A stretch of DNA of 64,000 nt. Source: Phylloscopus collybita. Its lineage: Eukaryota; Chordata; Aves; Passeriformes; Phylloscopidae. Shown in pieces: positions 1 through 10,450 of this stretch. Under the pieces are notes generated by a model. The model did no database searches, was not told where the DNA came from, and saw only the letters and a program-made list of their open reading frames with translations. Numbering within the stretch: position 1 is the first letter of the stretch; each line of letters begins with the position of its first letter. The stretch covers positions 11,298,001-11,362,000 of the forward strand of contig JAJNNQ010000027.1 of NCBI GenBank assembly GCA_027886175.1, in the 5' to 3' direction. Both the position numbers and the translations under genes were made by a program.

Positions 1-2837
1 CCTTTTCCACAACAGGATCACTGTCTAGCTGATTTACAGTTGCCTCTGCGTAGAGCAGCTAGAGGAGCAGCTCTGCCGGCTTTCCTGTGCTTCTGCATTG
101 CAGAGCTGTCAAGAACGAGAAGCTGCGTTTTGCCGAGAAAGCAGCGCTTCGCGGAAGCACAGCCAGCGGCGTCTTCGGTACAGCCGCAGCTTGTGCGGAG
201 AAGCGAAAGAGAGCCGGGGAAGAACGTGGAAAGCCGAACTCGGTCGCTGCAAGCGGGTGCTGGCGAACAGCTTCTGGTCACCTTGTAGAAACTGTCCCAG
301 CACAGTGCAGAGTCCCCGTGGCTAGTTCCTTGAAATACCTTTCCTGGCAGCAGCCCAGAGCTGTACTGAGTGCAGCAGGTGTCAGGCCGTCTCCTCTCGC
401 CGTGTAGGTGCTTCTGTTTTGTGTTTGCAGCGTGCAGAGAAGCCCGCGTGCTTGCTGCTGCTTCCAGCAAGCCAAAACGCTTTTGCAGCCACTTTCCTGC
501 CTTTTCCACAACAGGATCACTGTCTAGCTGATTTACAGTTGCCTCTGCGTAGAGCAGCTAGAGGAGCAGCTGTGCCGGCTTTCCTGTGCTTCTGCATAGC
601 AGAGCTGTCAAGAACGAGAAGCTGCGTTTTGCCGAGAAAGCAGCGCTTCGCGGAAGCACAGCCAGCGGCGTCTTCGGTACAGCCGCAGCTTGTGCGGAGA
701 AGCGAAAGAGAGCCGGGGAAGAACGTGGAAAGCCGAACTCGGTCGCTGCAAGCGGGTGCTGGCGAACAGCTTCTGGTCACCTTGTAGAAACTGTCCCAGC
801 ACAGTGCAGAGTCCCCGTTGCTAGTTCCTTGAAATACCTTTCCTGGCAGCAGCCCAGAGCTGTACTGAGTGCAGCAGGTGTCAGGCAGTCTCCTCTCGCC
901 GTGTAGGTGCTTCTGTTTTGTGTTTGCAGCGTGCAGAGAAGCCCGCGTGCTTGCTGCTGCTTCCAGCACGCCAAAACGCTTTTGCAGCCACTTTCCTGCC
1001 TTTTCCACAACAGGATCACTGTCTAGCTGATTTACAGTTGCCTCTGCGTAGAGCAGCTAGAGGAGCAGCTCTGCCGGCTTTCCTGTGCTTCTGCATAGCA
1101 GAGCTGTCAAGAACGAGAAGCTGCGTTTTGCCGAGAAAGCAGCGCTTCGCGGAAGCACAGCCAGCGGCGTCTTCGGTACAGCCGCAGCTTGTGCGGAGAA
1201 GCGAAAGAGAGCCGGGGAAGAACGTGGAAAGCCGAACTCGGTCGCTGCAAGCGGGTGCTGGCGAACAGCTTCTGGTCACCTTGTAGAAACTGTCCCAGCA
1301 CAGTGCAGAGTCCCCGTGGCTAGTTCCTTGAAATACCTTTCCTGGCAGCAGCCCAGAGCTGTACTGAGTGCAGCAGGTGTCAGGCCGTCTCCTCTCGCCG
1401 TGTAGGTGCTTCTGTTTTGTGTTTGCAGCGTGCAGAGAAGCCCGCGTGCTTGCTGCTGCTTCCAGCAAGCCAAAACGCTTTTGCAGCCACTTTCCTGCCT
1501 TTTCCACAACAGCATCACTGTCTAGCTGATTTACAGTTGCCTCTGCGTAGAGCAGCTAGAGGAGCAGCTGTGCCGGCTTTCCTGTGCTTCTGCATAGCAG
1601 AGCTGTCAAGAACGAGAAGCTGCGTTTTGCCGAGAAAGCAGCGCTTCGCGGAAGCACAGCCAGCGGCGTCTTCGGTACAGCCGCAGCTTGTGCGGAGAAG
1701 CGAAAGAGAATCGGGGAAGAACGTGGAAAGCCGAACTCGGTCGCTGCAAGCGGGTGCTGGCGAACAGCTTCTGGTCACCTTGTAGAAACTGTCCCAGCAC
1801 AGTGCAGAGTCCCCGTGGCTAGTTCCTTGAAATACCTTTCCTGGCAGCAGCCCAGAGCTGTACTGAGTGCAGCAGGTGTCAGGCCGTCTCCTCTCGCCGT
1901 GTAGGTGCTTCTGTTTTGTGTTTGCAGCGTGCAGAGAAGCCCGCGTGCTTGCTGCTGCTTCCAGCAAGCCAAAACGCTTTTGCAGCCACTTTCTTGCCTT
2001 TTCCACAACAGGATCACTGTCTAGCTGATTTACAGTTGCCTCTGCGTAGAGCAGCTAGAGGAGCAGCTCTGCCGGCTTTCCTGTGCTTCTGCATAGCAGA
2101 GCTGTCAAGAACGAGAAGCTGCATTTTGCCGAGAAAGCAGCGCTTCGCGGAAGCACAGCCAGCGGCGTCTTCGGTACAGCCGCAGCTTGTGCGGAGAAGC
2201 GAAAGAGAGCCGGGGAAGAACGTGGAAAGCCGAACTCGGTCGCTGCAAGCGGGTGCTGGCGAACAGCTTCTGGTCACCTTGTAGAAACTGTCCCAGCACA
2301 GTGCAGAGTCCCCGTGGCTAGTTCCTTGAAATACCTTTCCTGGCAGCAGCCCAGAGCTGTACTGAGTGCAGCAGGTGTCAGGCAGTCTCCTCTCGCCGTG
2401 TAGGTGCTTCTGTTTTGTGTTTGCAGCGTTCAGAGAAGCCCGCGTGCTTGCTGCTGCTTCCAGCAAGCCAAAACGCTTTTGCAGCCACTTTCCTGCCTTT
2501 TCCACAACAGCATCACTGTCTAGCTGATTTACAGTTGCCTCTACGTAGAGCAGCTAGAGGAGCAGCTCTGCCGGCTTTCCTGTGCTTCTGCATAGCAGAG
2601 CTGTCAAGAACGAGAAGCTGCGTTTTGCCGAGAAAGCAGCGCTTCGCGGAAGCACAGCCAGCGGCGTCTTCGGTACAGCCGCAGCTTGTGCGGAGAAGCG
2701 AAAGAGAATCGGGGAAGAACGTGGAAAGCCGAACTCGGTCGCTGCAAGCGGGTGCTGGCGAACAGCTTCTGGTCACCTTGTAGAAACTGTCCCAGCACAG
2801 TGCAGAGTCCCCGTGGCTAGTTCCCTGAAATAACTTT
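1..2837 (+). repeat. 499-bp satellite array, arm A (about 5.7 units, forward orientation)
   Basis: Landmarks such as CACAACAGGATCACTGTC recur every 499 bp (near positions 8, 507, 1006, 1505, 2004 and 2503). The unit is CpG-rich in its middle third and rich in short GAGCAGCT/AGCTGCTC words. Units differ by scattered substitutions. Units 4 and 6 (starting near 1509 and 2507) share two variants, ACAGCATCAC and GAGAATCGGG. Units 2 and 4 share CAGCTGTGCC where the others have CAGCTCTGCC. This suggests a weak two-unit (998-bp) higher-order pattern. The array continues off the left edge. Because 499 is not a multiple of three, every long open frame shifts from unit to unit, so I do not read it as coding. 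I do not recognise the family. Confidence 0.95.
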
Positions 2838-2900
2838 CTTGACAGCTCTGCAATGCAAAAGCACTGGAATGCCGGCAGAGCTGCTCGTCTAGCTGCTCTA
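2825..2900. other. Head-to-head inversion junction inside the 499-bp array
   Basis: Forward units run through CTAGTTCCCTGAAATAACTTTC. From about 2838-2842 the sequence TTGACAGCTCTGC is the opposite strand of the same repeat, joined at a different point in the unit. There is almost no spacer. Both sides near the join carry more substitutions than interior units: two in the last 20 bp of arm A and about five in the first 60 bp of arm B. Confidence 0.9.
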
Positions 2901-5644
2901 CGCAGAGGCAACTGTAAATCAGCTAGACAGTGATCCTGTTGTGGAAAAGGCAGGAAAGTGGCTGCAAAAGCGTTTTGGCTTGCTGGAAGCAGCAGCAAGC
3001 ACGCGGGCTTCTCTGCACGCTTGAAACACAAAACAGAAGCACCTACACGGCGAGAGGAGACGGCCTGACACCTGCTGCACTCAGTACAGCTCTGGGCTGC
3101 TGCCAGGAAAGGTATTTCAAGGAACTAGCCACGGGGACTCTGCACTGTGCTGGGAGAGTTTCTACAAGGTGACCAGAAGCTGTTCGCCAGCACCCGCTTG
3201 CAGCGACCGAGTTCGGCTTTCCACGTTCTTCCCCGGCTCTCTTTCGCTTCTCCGCACAAGCTGCGGCTGTACCGAAGACGCCGCTGGCTGTGCTTCCGCG
3301 AAGCGCTGCTTTCTCGGCAAAACGCAGCTTCTCGTTCTTGACAGCTCTGCTATGCAGAAGCACAGGAAAGCCGGCAGAGCTGCTCCTCTAGCTGCTCTAC
3401 GCAGAGGCAACTGTAAATCAGCTAGACAGTGATCCTGTTGTGGAAAAGGCAGGAAAGTGGCTGCAAAAGCGTTTTGGCTTGCTGGAAGCAGCAGCAAGCA
3501 CGCGGGCTTCTCTGCACGCTGCAAACACAAAACAGAAGCACCTACACGGCGAGAGGAGACTGCCTGACACCTGCTGCACTCAGTACAGCTCTGGGCTGCT
3601 GCCAGGAAAGGTATTTCAAGGAACTAGCCACGGGGACTCTGCACTGTGCTGGGACAGTTTCTACAAGGTGACCAGAAGCTGTTCGCCAGCACCCGCTTGC
3701 AGCGACCGAGTTCGGCTTTCCACGTTCTTCCCCGGCTCTCTTTCGCTTCTCCGCACAAGCTGCGGCTGTACCGAAGACGCCGCTGGCTGTGCTTCCGCGA
3801 AGCGCTGCTTTCTCGGCAAAACGCAGCTTCTCGTTCTTGACAGCTCTGCTATGCAGAAGCACAGGAAAGCCGGCAGAGCTGCTCCTCTAGCTGCTCTACG
3901 CAGAGGCAACTGTAAATCAGCTAGACAGTGATCCTGTTGTGGAAAAGGCAGGAAAGTGGCTGCAAAAGCGTTTTGGCTTGCTGGAAGCAGCAGCAAGCAC
4001 GCGGGCTTCTCTGCACGCTGCAAACACAAAACAGAAGCACCTACACGGCGAGAGGAGACTGCCTGACACCTGCTGCACTCAGTACAGCTCTGGGCTGCTG
4101 CCAGGAAAGGTATTTCAAGGAACTAGCCACGGGGACTCTGCACTGTGCTGGGACAGTTTCTACAAGGTGACCAGAAGCTGTTCGCCAGCACCCGCTTGCA
4201 GCGACCGAGTTCGGCTTTCCACGTTCTTCCCCGGCTCTCTTTCGCTTCTCCGCACAAGCTGCGGCTGTACCGAAGACGCCGCTGGCTGTGCTTCCGCGAA
4301 GCGCTGCTTTCTCGGCAAAACGCAGCTTCTCGTTCTTGACAGCTCTGCTATGCAGAAGCACAGGAAAGCCGGCAGAGCTGCTCCTCTAGCTGCTCTACGC
4401 AGAGGCAACTGTAAATCAGCTAGACAGTGATCCTGTTGTGGAAAAGGCAGGAAAGTGGCTGCAAAAGCGTTTTGGCTTGCTGGAAGCAGCAGCAAGCACG
4501 CGGGCTTCTCTGCACGCTGCAAACACAAAACAGAAGCACCTACACGGCGAGAGGAGACTGCCTGACACCTGCTGCACTCAGTACAGCTCTGGGCTGCTGC
4601 CAGGAAAGGTATTTCAAGGAACTAGCCACGGGGACTCTGCACTGTGCTGGGACAGTTTCTACAAGGTGACCAGAAGCTGTTCGCCAGCACCCGCTTGCAG
4701 CGACCGAGTTCGGCTTTCCACGTTCTTCCCCGGCTCTCTTTCGCTTCTCCGCACAAGCTGCGGCTGTACCGAAGACGCCGCTGGCTGTGCTTCCGCGAAG
4801 CGCTGCTTTCTCGGCAAAACGCAGCTTCTCGTTCTTGACAGCTCTGCTATGCAGAAGCACAGGAAAGCCGGCACAGCTGCTCCTCTAGCTGCTCTACGCA
4901 GAGGCAACTGTAAATCAGCTAGACAGTGATCCTGTTGTGGAAAAGGCAGGAAAGTGGCTGCAAAAGCGTTTTGGCTTGCTGGAAGCAGCAGCAAGCACGC
5001 GGGCTTCTCTGCACGCTGCAAACACAAAACAGAAGCACCTACACGGCGAGAGGAGACTGCCTGACACCTGCTGCACTCAGTACAGCTCTGGGCTGCTGCC
5101 AGGAAAGGTATTTCAAGGAACTAGCCACGGGGACTCTGCACTGTGCTGGGACAGTTTCTACAAGGTGACCAGAAGCTGTTCGCCAGCACCCGCTTGCAGC
5201 GACCGAGTTCTGCTTTCCACGTTCTTCCCCGGCTCTCTTTCGCTTCTCCGCACAAGCTGCGGCTGTACCGAAGACGCCGCTGGCTGTGCTTCCGCGAAGC
5301 GCTGCTTTCTCGGCAAAACGCAGCTTCTCGTTCTTGACAGCTCTGCTATGCAGAAGCACAGGAAAGCCGGCAGAGCTGCTCCTCTAGCTGCTCTACGCAG
5401 AGGCAACTGTAAATCAGCTAGACAGTGATCCTGTTGTGGAAAAGGCAGGAAAGTGGCTGCAAAAGCGTTTTGGCTTGCTGGAAGCAGCAGCAAGCAAGCG
5501 GGCTTCTCTGCACGCTGCAAACACAAAACAGAAGCACCTACACGGCGAGAGGAGACGGCCTGACACCTGCTGCACTCAGTACAGCTCTGGGCTGCTGCCA
5601 GGAAAGGTATTTCAAGGAACTAGACACGGGGACTCTGCACTGTG
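2838..5644 (-). repeat. 499-bp satellite array, arm B (about 5.6 units, inverted)
   Basis: This is the reverse complement of arm A with the same 499-bp period (GTGATCCTGTTGTGG near 2929, 3428, 3927, 4426, 4925 and 5424). Units between about 3430 and 5430 are almost identical to one another, far more homogeneous than arm A. The outer units are more divergent and both carry GAGACGGCC, where the interior ones carry GAGACTGCC. The array stops inside a unit at CTGCACTGTG (5644), where the 191-bp satellite begins. Confidence 0.95.
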
Positions 5645-6699
5645 ATCGGAGAGTCCTCATTTTTATAGAATTTTAGTGGAATTTTAGTAGGCATAAGCCC
5701 AGTGTCTGGCAGACAGCATTAGGCACGAACGGTGGTCCATTTCCTTGGGAAACCAAAGTCTCCATCTTACGTGCCTGATGTCAGTTTGTAGGAGGCCTTT
5801 GGCACTACAAGGGCAGACAAACTTCCAACTGGTGGTAGATTCCGTGTGGGAGATATCCTCATTTGTGAGGAATTTCAGCAGGCATAACCCCAGTGGCAGG
5901 AAGACTGCATTAGACACAAACGGTTACCCTTTTCCATGGGAAACCAAAGTCTCTACCCCACGTTCCTGATGTTAGTTTGTAAGAGGCGTTTGGAAGTACA
6001 AGGGCAGAAAAACTTCCATCTCGTGGTAGATTGCACCTGGGAGATATCCTCATTTTTATGGAATTTTAGTGGTATTAAAGTAGGCTGAAATCCAGCGGCA
6101 GGCAGACTGCTTTACACACGAACGCTGGCCCATATCCATGGGAAACCAAAGTCTCCACTCCTGGCTCCTCATGTCAGTTTGTAGAAGACCTTTGGAAATA
6201 CAAGGGCAGAAAAACTTATATCTGGCGATAGACTGCAACTGGGAGATGTCTTCATTTGTATGGAATTTCAGTGGAATTTTCGTAGGTAGAAGCCCAATGG
6301 CCGACAGACATTATTAGACATGAACGGTGGCCCATTTCCATGAGAAACCAAAGTCTCCACAACAGGTTCCTGATGTCAGTTTTTAGGAGGCCTTTGGCAC
6401 TAGAAGGGTAAACAAATTTCGAACTGGTGGTGGATTCCATCTGGGATATATCCTCATTTGTGAGGAATTTCAGCAGGCATAACCCCAGTGGCAGGCAGAG
6501 AGGATTAGACACGAACAGTGGCCCTTTTCCATGGGAAACCAAAATCTCCACCCCACGTTGCTGATGTCACTTTGTAGGAGGCGTTTTCCAATATAAGGGC
6601 AGAGAAACTTCCATCTGGTTGTAGATTGCACCTGGGAGATATCCTCATTTCTATGGAGTTTTAGTGGAATTTTAGTAGGAAGAAGCCCAGTGGCAGGCA

Positions 6700-7090
6700 G
6701 ACAGCATTAGACACGAACAATGGCCCATTTCTATGGGAAACCAAAGTCTCCACCCCACGTTCCTGATGTCCGTTCTTAGGAGGCCTTTGACACTACAAAG
6801 GTAGACAAACTTCCGTCTGGTGGTTGATTGCATCGTGGAGATATCCTCATTTGTATGGAATTTCAGCAGGTAAAAGCCCAGTGGCAGGCAGACAGCATTA
6901 GACACGAACAATGGCCCATTTCTATGGGAAACCAAAGTCTCCACCCCACGTTCCTGATGTCCGTTTCTAGGAGGCCTTTGACACTACAAAGGTAGACAAA
7001 CTTCCGTCTGGTGGTTGATTGCATTTGGGAGATATCCTCATTTGTATGGAATTTCAGCAGGTAAAAGCCCAGTGGCAGGCAGATAGCATT
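6700..7090 (+). repeat. Adjacent near-identical 191-bp monomer pair
   Basis: Two consecutive monomers share the uncommon variants CACTACAAAGGTAGACAAAC, GGTAAAAGCCCAG and GAACAATGGCCCATTTCTATG. They differ at only a few bases, for example GCATCGTGGAG against GCATTTGGGAG. This is a recent single-monomer duplication. Confidence 0.75.
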
Positions 7091-8399
7091 AGACACGAAC
7101 GGTGGCCCTTTTCCATGGGAAAACAAAGTCTCCAACCCAGGCTCCTGATGTCAGTTTGTAGGAGGCCTTTGGCATAAAAAGGGCAGACAAACTTCCATCT
7201 GGTGGGAAATTGCATTTGTGAGATATCCTCATTTGTAGGGAATTTTGGTAGGCTTCTGCCCACTGGCAGGCAGACAGCATTAGACACGAACAGTGGCCCC
7301 TTTCCATGGAAAAACAAATTATCCATCCTATGTTCCTGATGTCAGTTTTTAGGACGCTTTTGGCACTGCAAGGGCTGACAAACTTCCACCTGGTGGTAGA
7401 TTGCACCTGGGAGATATCCTCATTTTTATGGAATTTTAGTGGTATTTTAGTACTCAGAAGCCCAATGGCAGACAGACAGCATTAAACATGAATGGTGGGC
7501 CTTTTCTATAGGAAACCAAAGTCTCCAGGTGAGGTTCCGAATGTCAGTTTGAAGGAGGCCTTTGGCACTGCAAGAGCAGACAAATTTCCATCTGGTGGCA
7601 TATTGCGTCTGGGAGATATCCTTATTTGTATGTAATTTCAGTAGTCATAAGTCAGTGGCAAGGAGACAGCATTAAACACCAAGGGTGGCCCTTTTCCATG
7701 GGAAACCAAAGCGTCCTCTCCAGATTCCTGATGTCAGTTTGTAGGAGGCCGTTGCATTACAAGGGCAGACAAACTTTCAACTGGTGGTAGACTCCATCTG
7801 GGAGATATCCTCATTTTTATGGAATTTTACTAGGCATAAGCCCAGTGGCAGGCACATAGCATTAGACAAAAAGGGTGGCCCATTTCCATGGGAAAACAAA
7901 GTCTCCACCGCAGGTTCCTGATGTCAATTTTTAGGAGGCCTTTGGCACTTCAAGGGCAGACAAACTTCCACCTGGTGGTAGATTGCACCTGGGACTTATC
8001 AGCATTTGTATGGAACTGCAGCAGTCATAGCCACAGTGCCAGGCAGACAGCATTAGACAGGAACGGTGGTCCTTTTACATGGGAAACCAAAGTCTCCACC
8101 CTAGGTTCCTCATGGCAGTTTGTAGGAGGTCTTTGGCACTACAAGGGCAGAGAAACATCCATCTAGTTTAGATTACACCTGGGAGAAATCCTCATTTGTA
8201 TAGAATTTTAGTGGAATTTAACAGGCATAAGCCCAGTGGCTAGCAGACAGCATTAGACACGAACAGTGGCCCTTTTCCATGGGAAACCAAAATCTCCACC
8301 CCATGTTGTTGATGTCAGTTTTTAGGAGGCCTTTGGCACTACGAGGGCAGACAAACGTCCACGTGGTTGTAGGTTCCACCTGGGAGATATCCTCATTTT

Positions 8400-10450
8400 T
8401 AAGGAGATTTAGTGGAATTTTAGTAGGAAGAAACCCAGTGGCAGGCAGACAGCATTAGACACGAACGGTGGCCCATTTTTATAGGGAAACCAAAGTCTCC
8501 ACCCCACATTCCTGATGTCCGTTACTAGGAGGCCTTTGGCACTACAAGGGCAGACAAACTTCCACCTGGTGGTAGATTGCTCCTGGGAGATATCCTCATT
8601 TGTATGGACCTTCAGCAGTCATAACCACAGTGCCAGGCAGACCGCATTAGGCAGGAACGGTGGTCCTTTTCCTAGGGAAGCCAAAGTCTCCACACCACGT
8701 TCCCGATGTCAGGTTTTAGTAGGCCATTGACAGTACAAGGGCAGAGGAACTTCCGTCTGGTGGTTGATTGCATCGGGAAGATATCCTCATTTGTATGGAA
8801 TTTCAGCAGATAGAAGCCCAGTGGCAGGCAGACAGCATTAGACACGAACGGTGGCCCTTTTCCATGGGAAAACAAAGTCTCCAACTCAGGCTCCTGATGT
8901 CAGTTTGTAGGAGGCCTTTGGCACTACAAGGGCAGACAAACTTCCATCTTGTGGTGGATCGCACCTCGTAGATGTCTTTATTTGTATAGAATTTTAGTGG
9001 AATTATAGTAATCAGAATCCCAGTTGCAGACCGACCGCATTAAAAATGAACGGTGGACCTTTTCCGTAGGAAACCAATGTCTCCAGGCCAGGTTCCGAAT
9101 GTCAGTTTGAAGGAGGCCTTTGGCACTGCTAGAGCAGACAAATTTCCATCTGGTGGCATATTGCATCTGGGAGATATCCTCATTTGTATGGAACTTCAGC
9201 AGTCATAACCACAGTGCCAGGCAGACAGCATTAGACAGGAACGGTGGTCCTTTTCCATGGAAAGACAAATTATCCATCCTATGTTCCTGATGTCAGTTTG
9301 AAGGAGGTCTTTGGCAATACAAGGGCAGAGAAACTTCCATCTGGTGTTTGATTGCACCCGGGAGATATTCGCATTTGCATGGAATTTTAGTGGAATTTTA
9401 GTAGGCAGAATCCCAGCGGCAGGCAGAAAAAATTAGACATGAATAGTGGCCCATTTCCATGGGAAACCAAAGTCTCCACCCCAGGTTCCTGATGTCATTT
9501 TCTAGGAGGCCTCTGGCACTACAAGAGGAGACTAACTTCCAACTGGTGGCATATTGCATCTGGGAGATATCCTCATTTGTATGTAATTTTAGTAGGCATA
9601 AGCCCAGTGGCAGGCAGACAGCATTAGACAGGAACCGTGGCCCTTTGCCATGGGAAACCAAAGTCTCTGCCCCAGCTTCTTGATGTCATTTTGTAGGAAG
9701 CCTTTTGCTCTACAGGGGCAGACAAACTTCCATTTGGTGTTAGATTGCACGTGAGAGACATCTTCAATGGTATGGAATTTTATTGTAATTTTAATAGGCA
9801 GAATCCTAGTGGCAGGCAAACATCATTAGACACGAACGCTGTCGCATTTCCATGGGAAACCAAAGTCTCCACTCCAGTTTCCTGATGTCAGTATGTAGGA
9901 GGCCTTTGGCACTACAAGGGCAGACAAAGTTCCGACTGGTGGTTGATTGCATTGAGGAGATATCCTCATTTGTATGGAATTTCAGCAGGCAGAAGATCAG
10001 TGGCAGGCAGACAGCATAGGACACGAACGGTGGACCTTTTTCATGGGAAACCGATGTCTCCACCCCAGGTTCCTGATGTCTGTTTTTAGGAGGCCTTTGG
10101 CACTACACGGGCAAACAAACTTCGAACTGGTGGTAGATTCCATCTGGGAGATAGCCTCATTTGTGAGGAATTTCAGCAGGCGTAACCCAGTGGCAGGCAG
10201 ACAGCATTAGACAGGAACGGTACCCCTTTTCCATTGGAAACAATGTCTCCATCCCACGTTCCTGATGTCAGTTTGTAGGAGGCATTTGGCACTATAAGGG
10301 CAGACTAATTTCCGACTGGTTGTAGATTCCATCTGGGAGATATCCTCATTTGTATGGAATTTCACTAGGCATAAGCCCAGTGGCAGGCACATTGCATTAG
10401 ACACAAACGGTGGTCCTTTCCCATGGGAAACCAAAGTCTCCACCCCTGGT
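8400..10450 (+). repeat. Higher-order block, copy 1 (partner at about 32.45-34.55 kb)
   Basis: The order of monomer subtypes here recurs about 24.06-24.26 kb downstream. Shared rare features include TGTATGGACCTTC with CCGATGTCAGGTTTTAGTAGG (8,610-8,730 and 32,660-32,780), GGCAGAAGATCAGTGGC (9,988 and 34,246) and AACGGTACCCCTTTTCCATTGG (10,217 and 34,475). The offset changes from 24,056 to 24,258 bp between the proximal and distal parts. One 202-bp monomer is therefore present in the downstream copy only. Confidence 0.75.

Noticed and set aside
380..440. 3' splice-site-like TTCTGTTTTGTGTTTGCAG in each 499-bp unit
   Set aside because: It looks like a pyrimidine tract with AG, but there is no matching donor, coding exon or conserved frame. 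One such match per GC-rich repeat is expected by chance.
1..5644. CRISPR-like or bacterial repeat array
   Set aside because: Units of 499 bp without spacers, palindromic organisation and an adjoining endogenous retrovirus all point to eukaryotic satellite DNA.
18..5645. Open frames of 64-172 codons repeated in every 499-bp unit on both strands
   Set aside because: They recur with the repeat on several overlapping frames, shift frame from unit to unit because 499 is not a multiple of three, and resemble no family I know. They are chance open frames in GC-rich repeat DNA.
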